NCBI RefSeq assembly: GCF_024807225.1
Contig: NZ_JANUCO010000001.1
Span: 3,224,001 to 3,288,000 of the forward strand
Origin: Chryseobacterium ginsenosidimutans
GTDB taxonomy: Bacteria; Bacteroidota; Bacteroidia; Flavobacteriales; Weeksellaceae
Direction of reading: 5' to 3'
Length of the DNA: 64,000 bases
The notes under the pieces were generated by a model that was given only the letters and a program-made list of their open reading frames with translations, was not told where the DNA came from and made no database searches. This document shows, in pieces, positions 37,701 to 45,567 of this stretch. Position numbers and translations under genes: made by a program. Each line of letters opens with the position of its first letter. The stretch's first letter is position 1.

Positions 37701-38042
37701 AATGCCGAACAATTGCGCAAAGTAAACGGAAATGCAATGGCATCGGCAAAAGAAGCGGCCTCATTAAGATTGCGTCCGATTATTATGACAAGTATTGCCA
37801 TGATTGCGGGAATGTTACCAATGGCAATCGGTCACGGTGAAGGTGGCGATCAGGTTTCTCCATTGGGAAGAGCGGTTATCGGAGGATTATTATTCTCAAC
37901 ATTTACCGTATTAATTATCCTGCCGATGATTTTCGCCTGGGCATTAGGAAAAACAACCACACAATCGCCTTCATTGGATCCGGAAGACGAAGAAAGCAAA
38001 CATTATATCTCATCATTACTCCACAAAAATGAAAAATACTAG
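34757..38042 (+). pseudogene. RND efflux transporter (AcrB-like) with EF-hand loop, frameshifted (+1)
   Basis: About 1,094 residues after repair, with the RND layout of twelve helices and two large periplasmic loops. TM4 has GILVDESTVTIEN, where the AcrB Asp407/Asp408 pair reads Asp-Glu; TM10 has GVSIANAVLLV, with Ala where AcrB has Lys940. The central cytoplasmic loop between TM6 and TM7 carries a 12-residue EF-hand loop DLDHDGKIGKFE (residues 532-543). The frame breaks near 37410-37413: ACCGCCG is read where ACGCCG would give ETPRGMFIEPIGLSKVL. The second frame runs to TAG at 38040-38042 and overlaps the adaptor start by 14 bases. The gene stands between the TolC and adaptor genes of the same pump. 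Confidence 0.87.
36350..36385 (+). other. EF-hand calcium-binding loop encoded in the RND gene
   Basis: The twelve codons read D-L-D-H-D-G-K-I-G-K-F-E. Positions 1, 3, 5, 6, 8 and 12 match the canonical EF-hand loop (Asp, Asp, Asp, Gly, Ile, Glu). The flanks DREDL and KFRIGFMKL could form the E and F helices. The loop lies in the predicted cytoplasmic linker, just before the second half of the transporter. Confidence 0.7.
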
Positions 38043-39111
38043 TATCAAAATAACAGCATTATTGGCAGTTTTGTTTTTAACAAGCTGTTCGGAAAAGAAA
38101 GAAGAAGTAAAACCGGTGGAAGAAACACCAGTGATTGAAACTTTTGTAGCAAAGAAAGAAAAACTGTCAACAGAATTGAGAATGCCTGCGGAATTGGTAG
38201 GTTTTCAGCAAGTTGACGTTTACGCAAAAGTCAGCAGTTTTGTAAAAGAACTGAAAGTCGATATCGGTTCTGAAGTAAGAAAAGGACAATTGCTTCTGGT
38301 TTTGGAAGCACCGGAAACGACTTCTCAATTGGCAGCAGCGGAATCGAGACTACATTCTCAGGAAGCAGTATATGTATCAAGCAATACGACGTATAAAAGA
38401 TTACTGGAAACCAGCAAAGTGGAAGGAACCATCGCAAAAAATGATCTGGAATTAGCCAGAGGAAGAAAAGACTCGGATTTTGCGCAGTTGCAGGCAGCGA
38501 AAGCTTCGTATAGAGAAGTGCAAAGTAACATTGGTTATCTGCAGATTCGTGCCCCTTTTGACGGTGTTGTTTCAGCAAGAAATGTGAACTTGGGAGCTTA
38601 CGTGGGACCTGCAGGAAAAGGTTCTGAGTTACCCTTATTCACGATTCAACAGCAGGATAAACTGCGTCTGTCGGTATTCGTTCCGGAACTTTATACGGGA
38701 TATTTAAGTGACGGTGATGAATTATCTTTCACAGTAAAATCTTTATTAGGAGAGAATTTTAAAGCAAAGATTTCCAGAAAATCCGGAGCTTTAGATACAA
38801 AACTTCGTTCTGAAAAGGTAGAAATGGATGTCATGAATACCACCAAAAAGCTCTTGCCGGGAATGGTTGCCGAAGTTTTACTTCCGTTAAATTCTAAAGA
38901 CAGCACATTTGTCGTTCCAAAATCGGCGGTAGTCTCTTCAAGCGAAGGAATTTATGTCTTAAAAGTAGAAAATCATAAAACGCTGAGAACGAAGGTTCAA
39001 AAAGGAAGGGAATTTGAAGACAGAGTGGAAGTTTTCGGAGATATTGTTCCCAATACGAAGTTAGTAAAGGCGGCTTCTGAGGAAATAAAAGACGGAACGG
39101 AAGTGAAATAA
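38029..39111 (+). CDS. RND periplasmic adaptor (HlyD/MFP family), lipoprotein
   Basis: A 360-residue adaptor. The signal peptide ends in a lipobox (LLAVLFLTSC, Cys at residue 20), so it should be anchored in the inner membrane by lipid. The lipoyl halves VKELKVDIGSEVRKGQLLLVLEAP and IRAPFDGVVSARNVNLGAYVG, partly quoted, surround a short hairpin (about 95-150). Beta-barrel and membrane-proximal parts follow (LLPGMVAEVLLPL, then TFVVPKSAVV). The gene overlaps the end of the RND gene by 14 bases, pointing to coupled translation. The order TolC, pump, adaptor differs from the common adaptor-first order. A repeat hairpin at 39151 follows. Confidence 0.92.
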   Translation: MKNTSIKITALLAVLFLTSCSEKKEEVKPVEETPVIETFVAKKEKLSTELRMPAELVGFQQVDVYAKVSSFVKELKVDIGSEVRKGQLLLVLEAPETTSQLAAAESRLHSQEAVYVSSNTTYKRLLETSKVEGTIAKNDLELARGRKDSDFAQLQAAKASYREVQSNIGYLQIRAPFDGVVSARNVNLGAYVGPAGKGSELPLFTIQQQDKLRLSVFVPELYTGYLSDGDELSFTVKSLLGENFKAKISRKSGALDTKLRSEKVEMDVMNTTKKLLPGMVAEVLLPLNSKDSTFVVPKSAVVSSSEGIYVLKVENHKTLRTKVQKGREFEDRVEVFGDIVPNTKLVKAASEEIKDGTEVK

Positions 39112-39150
39112 GCTATTGGGGCGAGGAATTTGAAGCTGTTGCAAAAAATC

Positions 39151-39183
39151 AAACCTTCAAGGTTTTAAAAACCTTGAAGGTTT
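39151..39183. repeat. Palindromic repeat AAACCTTCAAGGTTTT, complete copy
   Basis: Two 16-base arms (AAACCTTCAAGGTTTT and its exact reverse complement) flank a single A. It lies between the convergent ends of the efflux operon and the activator gene, where it may act as a two-way terminator. A second copy is at 60847-60879. Confidence 0.8.
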
Positions 39184-39251
39184 ACATCCGCAAAGTTTAT
39201 CATCCTGAAACCTTTAAATTAAATATAAAACTAACAAAACCTCATCTACAA

Positions 39252-41354
39252 TCAACCAAATATATCCGTCTTGGTTATTCCTAATTTTTTAATTTTTGAA
39301 TGCAGTGTTGTGTGTGGAACTCCTAAAATTACTGCCGCTCCGGTTGGTCCGAAAACCTTACCGTTGCATTGTTTTAAGATCGCGATGATGTGTTGCTTTT
39401 CAAATCCGGCGATCGTTCTGTCTCCGGTTTCTTTTTTATTTTCATGAAAAGTATCTCTGTATGAAAAGAAAACGTCTTTAATTAAATCTCCTTCCGTCAT
39501 CAATATGCTTCTTTCAATGACGTGTTCAAGCTCTCTTACATTTCCCGGCCAATCGTACTGCAGGAGTTCAGACATGGCTTTTTTGGAAACATCTTTCACC
39601 GTCTTTCCTACCGTTTTTGAAAATTTTGCCACAAAATAACTTACTAATTCCGGAATATCTTCTTTTCTGTTTTTAAGCGACGGCATATGGATGGGAAATA
39701 CATTCAGCCTGTAATACAGATCGCTTCTGAACTTGCCTTCATCTACTTCTTTTATAAGATTTCTGTTGGTCGCTGCAATGATTCTTACATCGGTTTTTAA
39801 GATACCTTTTCCTCCTACCCGCTCAATTTCTTTTTCCTGAATTGCTCTTAATAATTTCACCTGTAATTCAACGGGCATTTCCCCTATTTCATCCAAAAAT
39901 AAAGTGCCTTTATGAGCCAGCTCAAACTTCCCGATCCTTCTTTCGAAAGCTCCTGTAAAACTTCCTTTTTCATGCCCGAATAATTCACTTTCGATTAAAT
40001 TTGTCGGTAAAGCAGCACAATTCACTTTCACCAGAAGATTGTTTTTTCTGGGCGACGAATTATGAATAGCCCTTGCAATAAGCTCTTTTCCAGTGCCGGT
40101 TTCTCCTAAAATAAGAACTGTACTGTTTGTGAATGCAACCTGCGACAGCATATGAAAAACATTTCTCATCTCTTCGCTTCCGCCAATAATATCGCCGTAC
40201 CGGTTTCCGGATGTTATTTCTTCCTGAAGATAAGCTTTTTCGTTTTCCAGCTGTTCTTTATAACGCACTATTTCCTTTAGCTGACTTTGATTTTTTTCGT
40301 TTGAAATAATATTTGATAATGCTATAGCGATTTGCGAACTTACTCCTTTTAACAAATCCATCATAGGCTTCATATCAAAATCATCTTCAATTCTCAGAAA
40401 CAAACAGCCTAAACCGTCATTGGCGACCCTCAATGCAACGCCGATAATGCTGCGGATATTTCTTTTCTTCCAAAACTCGGCGTACAATGGCATTGTTCCT
40501 TCCAATTGATTAATATCTAAAATCACAGGAGAATCTGAGTTTAAAATAGTATTAAAAATCTCATCATTGGTCGTGATATATTCATGATTGATAACATGTT
40601 GAAAGTCGGGATTATCTTTTGTTTCATCATCTACTTCAAACATAAAAAAGCTGTGCGTCTGAGAATCTGTATTTTTTACAATGATCCCAAAACTTACAAT
40701 CGAAAACAGCTCTTTTAGTTTTACTCTGATTACTGAAAATAATTCTTCTTTATTCTTAACTTTTGCCGTCTCATTGCTTAGGGAAAGCAAAATACTTTTT
40801 TCTCTGTCTCTGTTTTGAATTTCTTCATTGGCGATAATATTTGCCACCGCAGACGAAATATAATTGGAAATTTTCTCAATAAGCCTTCTCTGTAAAACCG
40901 TAAAAGAACCTTCCTCTTCCGATAAAAGCACCATCCCGCCAAAAACTTCCCCATTTTGTAAAAGACGGATTCCTACAATTTCTTTTATCCCTGCATTCTG
41001 TAGAAAAACCAGATGCTTCATACCACTTTCTATCAAACTATCGACGGACAACACCACGCTTGTTTCCGACTCCATAATTTTATCGTGCAAACCGTCTTTA
41101 ATAGGATATTCTTCGTACGCAACGGAACTAAAATCAGGATGTTGATTTGTTTTGTCACAATGTTCAAGAAAAACCTTGAAAGTGCCTTTGGAAGTATTAA
41201 ATCTCGTGATGGCAAGATCTGAAAACGGGAAAATATTTTTTAATTTAAGCTGAATAAAACTTACTAAATCATTTTTATTTCTAATCGAAACCGTAGCCTG
41301 ACTTATTGAAACGAATAAATCAAGTTCTTCACCCAAATTATCGGTATTATTCAT
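39252..41354 (-). CDS. Sigma-54-dependent activator with two GAF domains (NorR/FhlA-like)
   Basis: A 700-residue enhancer-binding protein. Two GAF-type sensor domains (about 10-175 and 188-350) replace a REC domain, so it should respond to a small ligand rather than phosphorylation. The AAA+ domain has Walker A GETGTGKE (417-424), the sigma-54 contact loop GSFTGA (464-469) and Walker B LFLDEIGEM. The C-terminal Fis-type HTH is AAVILGVPHTTLHSKIKKLG. The gene is divergent from the isochorismatase-like and alpha/beta hydrolase genes, whose upstream region has a possible sigma-54 promoter, and these are its likely targets. The ligand is unknown. The convergent repeat at 39151-39183 marks its 3' end. 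Confidence 0.92.
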   Translation of the reverse strand: MNNTDNLGEELDLFVSISQATVSIRNKNDLVSFIQLKLKNIFPFSDLAITRFNTSKGTFKVFLEHCDKTNQHPDFSSVAYEEYPIKDGLHDKIMESETSVVLSVDSLIESGMKHLVFLQNAGIKEIVGIRLLQNGEVFGGMVLLSEEEGSFTVLQRRLIEKISNYISSAVANIIANEEIQNRDREKSILLSLSNETAKVKNKEELFSVIRVKLKELFSIVSFGIIVKNTDSQTHSFFMFEVDDETKDNPDFQHVINHEYITTNDEIFNTILNSDSPVILDINQLEGTMPLYAEFWKKRNIRSIIGVALRVANDGLGCLFLRIEDDFDMKPMMDLLKGVSSQIAIALSNIISNEKNQSQLKEIVRYKEQLENEKAYLQEEITSGNRYGDIIGGSEEMRNVFHMLSQVAFTNSTVLILGETGTGKELIARAIHNSSPRKNNLLVKVNCAALPTNLIESELFGHEKGSFTGAFERRIGKFELAHKGTLFLDEIGEMPVELQVKLLRAIQEKEIERVGGKGILKTDVRIIAATNRNLIKEVDEGKFRSDLYYRLNVFPIHMPSLKNRKEDIPELVSYFVAKFSKTVGKTVKDVSKKAMSELLQYDWPGNVRELEHVIERSILMTEGDLIKDVFFSYRDTFHENKKETGDRTIAGFEKQHIIAILKQCNGKVFGPTGAAVILGVPHTTLHSKIKKLGITKTDIFG

Positions 41355-41410
41355 AAAAATGTTATTTAAAGATTCATAATCAATTATTATAAATTTACTA
41401 ATAATTACTT

Positions 41411-41448
41411 TATTTCGGAAAAATATTTCGTCAATTCACTTTATTTCG
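41411..41448. promoter_or_regulatory. Triple TATTTCG motif, candidate activator sites
   Basis: TATTTCG occurs at 41411-41417, 41424-41430 and 41442-41448; the outer two belong to an 11-base repeat ACTTTATTTCG with starts 31 bases apart, about three helical turns. The block lies 55-92 bases upstream of the possible -24 element, inside the gap between the activator gene and its divergent neighbour. Confidence 0.4.
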
Positions 41449-41502
41449 TAATTATTTCAACTGTTAATTCTCAAAAACGCCATTAATACTACAATTATTC
41501 AT

Positions 41503-41518
41503 TGGCATATAATTAGAA
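41503..41518 (+). promoter_or_regulatory. Possible sigma-54 promoter of the hydrolase operon
   Basis: TGGCATATAATTAGAA has the -24 GG element and a G at the right -12 position, but the -12 box reads TAGAA rather than TTGCA. It lies about 120 bases upstream of the ATG at 41639. It is weaker than the site at 17017-17032 and is supported mainly by the divergent activator. Confidence 0.35.
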
Positions 41519-41638
41519 CATATTCACTGCATACAAAACTCAAAATTATATATGTTTTGTTTCAAATTTACTTCACATAAGAACAACTGTGTAACCGATT
41601 GCCTTCATTTAAAATATAACCATTAAACCTTGAAAACT

Positions 41639-42256
41639 ATGAGTCTCTATCAACTTCAAAAAACTGCTCTTGTCCTCATCGATCCATTCAATGATTTTCT
41701 TTCGGAAGGAGGAAAATTATATACTATAACAAAAGAAACCGTTGAAGGAAACGGAGTGGTCGGAAATATAAAAAAGCTTCTGGATGCTGCGAGAGAGAAG
41801 AAAATTCAGGTGATTTATGCGCCTCATCGACATACACAAAAAAGAGATTATTTAAACTGGAAATTTATGGCACCTTCTCATTTGGGAAGTAAAAGTGTTA
41901 CTTTATTTGAAAAAGACTCTTGGGGAGCCGAATTTCATACTGATCTCGCTATGCAGGAAGGCGATCTTATGGCTCAAAATCATTGGACAGCAAGTGGTTT
42001 TGCCAATACGGATCTGGATTTTCTTCTGCGTCAACATAATATCGACCAAATCGTACTTGCCGGAATGCGAGCCAATACGTGCATCGACTCAACCGCTAGA
42101 TTTGGAGTCGAATTGGGTTACCACGTAACATTAATTAAAGATGGAATTGGTGCTTTTAATTGGGAAGAAATAAAAGCAACCGTGGAAACCAATTTTCCGA
42201 ATTACGGGCATGTTCTTTCATCGACTGAAGATTTTATAACCCATATTAATATGTAA
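41639..42256 (+). CDS. Isochorismatase-like cysteine hydrolase
   Basis: About 205 residues of the isochorismatase-like superfamily, which hydrolyses amides or vinyl ethers through a Cys nucleophile. The Asp of the triad is Asp15 (LVLIDPFNDF) and the Cys is Cys148 (AGMRANTCIDSTARFG, with the family's cis-peptide before Asn). Where many relatives have Lys before the SAF motif (KxxxSAF), this protein reads NHWTASGFANTDLD, placing His115 at that position, so the third catalytic residue may differ. An open frame starts at TTG 41630, but the ATG at 41639 is the natural start. It is divergent from the GAF activator and probably forms an operon with the alpha/beta hydrolase gene. The substrate is unknown. 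Confidence 0.85.
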   Translation: MSLYQLQKTALVLIDPFNDFLSEGGKLYTITKETVEGNGVVGNIKKLLDAAREKKIQVIYAPHRHTQKRDYLNWKFMAPSHLGSKSVTLFEKDSWGAEFHTDLAMQEGDLMAQNHWTASGFANTDLDFLLRQHNIDQIVLAGMRANTCIDSTARFGVELGYHVTLIKDGIGAFNWEEIKATVETNFPNYGHVLSSTEDFITHINM

Positions 42257-42401
42257 ATCATGGAAACCTTCACAGAAAGTACAATGACTGCGGAAAACTC
42301 TTAAAAAATTTAACTCAAAAAGAATAAAAATAAAGACTTTTTAAAACCAATAAAGACTTACATGCTATTTATAAAATTCTAATAATCAAAACTTAACCCT
42401 T

Positions 42402-43172
42402 ATGACAACTTCAAAATCCATTATTCTAATACACGGAAACTTTGTGAACGAAATAACCTGGGCAAAATGGAAAGACCGATACGAACAAAGAGGATATAAA
42501 GTCTATACACCAGTTAATCCGGGACACCAAGGAAATCCTTCTGATTTGAGGAGACAGGTACATCCTGATCTTATGAAAACCGGTTTTACAGATATTGTAA
42601 ACAACATCGCAAGAATTGCGGACGGTCTGCCTGAAAAACCCCTGATTATCGGGCATTCAATGGCAGGAATGGCAACGATGAAATTGCTTGAAATGGGTAA
42701 AGCCATCGCTGCAGTAAGTATCGACGGAGCCCCTCCAAAGAATGTATTTCCTCCCTTCACTACGCTAAAAGCAGTATTACCGGCGTTTGGTTTTTTCTCT
42801 TCTAAGAAATATTTTATGGGCAGCCGCGAATGGTACGACAAATGTTTTTTCAATACGTTGCCGGAAAGAGACAGACCCGCCGCGTTTGACAGTTTTGCAG
42901 TGCCAGAAAGCTATAAAGTAAGCCGCGAATTGGTATTGAACCCTTTTTCTAATATTGATTTTAAAAAGTCACATCAACCGATTTTATTTATTGGTGGTGG
43001 CAGCGACACGATTTTTCCGGCATCGCTTACCACAACACTTGCCAAAAAGTATAGCGACAAAAACAGTAAAGTTGATTTAAAAATTTTCGAGGGCAAAAGT
43101 CACTTTATATGTGGAGAACCGGGATGGGAAGCTGTGGCAGATTATATTCTGGACTGGTATGAGAAACTGTAG
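42402..43172 (+). CDS. Alpha/beta hydrolase
   Basis: A 256-residue alpha/beta hydrolase. The oxyanion segment is IILIHGNF (residues 7-14), the nucleophile elbow is GHSMAG (Ser86), the acid is probably Asp203 (GGGSDTIFPA), and the catalytic His lies near residue 231 in EGKSHFICGEPGW. No signal peptide is present, so it acts in the cytoplasm. Family members include esterases and dehalogenase- or C-C-hydrolase-type enzymes; no substrate can be named. It follows the cysteine hydrolase gene by 145 bases on the same strand. The 145-base gap has no obvious promoter, and the terminator at 43222 closes the unit. Confidence 0.87.
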   Translation: MTTSKSIILIHGNFVNEITWAKWKDRYEQRGYKVYTPVNPGHQGNPSDLRRQVHPDLMKTGFTDIVNNIARIADGLPEKPLIIGHSMAGMATMKLLEMGKAIAAVSIDGAPPKNVFPPFTTLKAVLPAFGFFSSKKYFMGSREWYDKCFFNTLPERDRPAAFDSFAVPESYKVSRELVLNPFSNIDFKKSHQPILFIGGGSDTIFPASLTTTLAKKYSDKNSKVDLKIFEGKSHFICGEPGWEAVADYILDWYEKL

Positions 43173-43221
43173 GTTTTCAATCAAAAAAACGTCATTCTAA
43201 CCCTATAAAAATTATCAAGAA

Positions 43222-43258
43222 AAAATAGCCACTAAAATTATTAGCGGCTATTTTTTTA
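43222..43258. terminator. Bidirectional terminator between convergent genes
   Basis: The stem AATAGCCACTAA / TTAGCGGCTATT (one mismatch) with a five-base AATTA-type loop is followed by seven T on the plus strand and preceded by a run of A, giving T on the minus strand. It lies between the hydrolase stop (43172) and the phosphodiesterase stop (43267). Confidence 0.75.
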
Positions 43259-43266
43259 ATCAGAAA

Positions 43267-44136
43267 TTAATAATATAAGTTTTTAATTTTCAAATAATTA
43301 ATTAATTCTTTCGGACGATCGGTCTGAATGATATTCACATTATTTTTTATGAACCAGTCGTAGATATTCGGATTATCAAGAACCATATCGTCATTATGAT
43401 GAGCATTATGATGAGGCCACAATGAGTTGACCCAGACTTTTACACCTTTCTCCTTTAATTTTTTAAAATCCAGCATATTGTCTTCGGTTTCACCTATCGT
43501 AAATTCAAATCCATAGACTTTAAAATTATCCAGATAATCGTTTATCTTTTGCCATCCTTCATTTTTATTTAATCTGATAATCGGCATATATTTGATCTCT
43601 TTTTTGAGATATCCGTATTTTGAATCAAAGCCTTTATAATCTTCGTATCCTTTAAAAAGAACCTCATCCAACATTTTTCTTTCCTTTAACATCGGATAAA
43701 CCAATCCGATATAATCAAATCCTTTATCAAGATTAATTAATATTTTGCCTTTGGTGATATCTAAAATCTGGGTTAATGTCGGTATTTTCATTTGTGTGGT
43801 AACACCCAATCCGTCTTTCAGGAAAAATGTTTGCAGCTCTGCATAGGTGTAATCTTCCGGTTTTCCTTTTCCCGTCGTGGTTCTGTCGATTGTTTGGTCG
43901 TGCATCAACACCAATACGCTGTCTTTCGTTAATGCCAAATCGATTTCCACCATATCCACGCCTTTTTCAATGGCTTTTTTCACAGCCCATGCCGAATTTT
44001 CGGGAGCTTCTCTCCAGTCTGCACGATGGGCAACCACCATGACTTTATCATTCGGAAATTTCGACAGAGAGACATTTTTTTGTGCAAATACGGTGTTTGC
44101 AATAAGCAGTAGAAGTAAAAATATTTTTGTTTTCAT
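43267..44136 (-). CDS. Glycerophosphodiester phosphodiesterase, secreted
   Basis: A 289-residue GDPD enzyme with an N-terminal signal peptide (IFLLLLLIANTVFAQ), so it should act in the periplasm or at the outer membrane. The catalytic features are clear: His37-Arg38 and Glu44/Asn47 (HRADWREAPENS), Glu65 and Asp67 (VEIDL), and His79 (LMHDQTIDRTTTGKG, partly the family motif). It hydrolyses glycerophosphodiesters to glycerol-3-phosphate and an alcohol. It is the last gene of a leftward locus with ECF sigma, FecR, SusC and SusD genes; the SusD stop is 13 bases upstream. This makes a glycerophosphodiester or related phospholipid head group the likely substrate of the SusCD pair. Confidence 0.92.
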   Translation of the reverse strand: MKTKIFLLLLLIANTVFAQKNVSLSKFPNDKVMVVAHRADWREAPENSAWAVKKAIEKGVDMVEIDLALTKDSVLVLMHDQTIDRTTTGKGKPEDYTYAELQTFFLKDGLGVTTQMKIPTLTQILDITKGKILINLDKGFDYIGLVYPMLKERKMLDEVLFKGYEDYKGFDSKYGYLKKEIKYMPIIRLNKNEGWQKINDYLDNFKVYGFEFTIGETEDNMLDFKKLKEKGVKVWVNSLWPHHNAHHNDDMVLDNPNIYDWFIKNNVNIIQTDRPKELINYLKIKNLYY

Positions 44137-44149
44137 AAGATTTCTTTTT

Positions 44150-45553
44150 TTAATATCCTTGGTTTTGTTTAATCGCAGGATCTGTATTAATTTGACTTTG
44201 AGGAACAGGCATTAATAAATTGTGCTGGTCTATTTTTGCCGTGCTGTATCCCGGTGTCACTGTAAAATGATTGGTTAAAACCGCAACCGCTCTCCCCGTT
44301 CGAACCAAATCGAACCAACGGTGACCTTCACCAATTAATTCCAATCTTCTTTCTTTATCTATTTCGTCTAAAAGTGCTTGTTGAGAAGCCAGATTCACTG
44401 TCGGAATTCCTGCTCTGGATTTAATTTTATTGAGATAAAGATTACCGTTCTGCAAATCATTTGTTTTGGCATAGCTTTCTGCAAGTAGCAAATCAACTTC
44501 TGCCAATCGAAGAACCACAAAATTACTTCCGCCATCGACAATCGTATTGGATGTTTTTACCAGCTTTTTAGAAAAAGGAATTCCATTCGCTGTTAAGCCT
44601 ATATATGCCGATCTTCTGGTATCTGCTGCCGAATACAGATTGTAAATCTCTTTTGTCGGCAGATTATGACCTTTTGCTCCTGAAACCGAACCTGAAGGAC
44701 TGAACATCTGAAACGCGCTGCTTCCTTCCGAATTACCATTAATTCCGGAAGCAAACTGTACATCAAATATAATTTCCGGGTTGTTTTTATTCGTGACATC
44801 AAATATTTTGTTGACATCAGTTTGCAGCGTATATCCTAAACTTTCAATTTGATTTAAATAAGGAAGCGCTTCAGCATGCTTATTCTGAGTAATTAAAACT
44901 TTTCCTAAAATTCCCAATGCCGCACCTTTTGTCACTCTCCCTTTTTGTGTTGTGGTAACGGGAAGAATGGCAACCGCCTCTTTCAGTTCATTTTCAATAA
45001 AAGTGTATAGTTCTGCGGAAGGAGTTCGTGGTTGCCCGAAATATTCATTAACATTCGTGGTTTCTTTTGTGACCAAAGGAACGTCTCCGAAAATTCTTAC
45101 CAAATTAAAATACATCAATGCTCTCAGGAATTTCATCTCTCCGATTCTGGTTGTTTTCAAAGCTTGAGACATATCGCCAATTGCATCGATTCTGTTCAGG
45201 ATAATATTTGCCTGCTGAATTCCTACATAATTGTCTTTCCATGCATCTGCAATCAAAGTATTATTAGGCTGAATGGTAAAAAAATCAAATTCACCATACG
45301 TAAAAGAATCGTTGGCAGGAACTTCATCGTAGGTGTTGTCTGATGGGATTTCGCCAATCGTAGGAAGCGCAAGTTGATATTGCCCCGAATATTGTAAGGT
45401 TGCATACACCGCATTAATTCCCTGCTCTATCTGCGCCGCATCTTTGTAAAACTGAGAAGACACTTTGGTTGCTTCAGGCGTAATATCAAGAAGATCTGAC
45501 GAACAAGATTGTATCAGCACAATGGTTACTATAGAAATTATTATTTTTTTCAT
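44150..45553 (-). CDS. SusD/RagB family outer-membrane lipoprotein
   Basis: A 467-residue SusD homologue with a lipoprotein signal (IISIVTIVLIQSC, lipobox Cys near residue 17). Typical features are VSSQFYKDAAQIEQGINAVYATLQ, partly quoted, the TPR segment FLRALMYFNLVRIFGDVPLV, and the C-terminal block VVLRLAEVDLLLAESYAKT and RRLELIGEGHRWFDLVRTG. It binds the nutrient at the cell surface above its SusC partner, whose gene ends 14 bases upstream. Together with the GDPD gene downstream, it fits uptake of a phospholipid-derived compound. Start and length are normal. Confidence 0.93.
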   Translation of the reverse strand: MKKIIISIVTIVLIQSCSSDLLDITPEATKVSSQFYKDAAQIEQGINAVYATLQYSGQYQLALPTIGEIPSDNTYDEVPANDSFTYGEFDFFTIQPNNTLIADAWKDNYVGIQQANIILNRIDAIGDMSQALKTTRIGEMKFLRALMYFNLVRIFGDVPLVTKETTNVNEYFGQPRTPSAELYTFIENELKEAVAILPVTTTQKGRVTKGAALGILGKVLITQNKHAEALPYLNQIESLGYTLQTDVNKIFDVTNKNNPEIIFDVQFASGINGNSEGSSAFQMFSPSGSVSGAKGHNLPTKEIYNLYSAADTRRSAYIGLTANGIPFSKKLVKTSNTIVDGGSNFVVLRLAEVDLLLAESYAKTNDLQNGNLYLNKIKSRAGIPTVNLASQQALLDEIDKERRLELIGEGHRWFDLVRTGRAVAVLTNHFTVTPGYSTAKIDQHNLLMPVPQSQINTDPAIKQNQGY

Positions 45554-45567
45554 AAGATTTTTACGTT

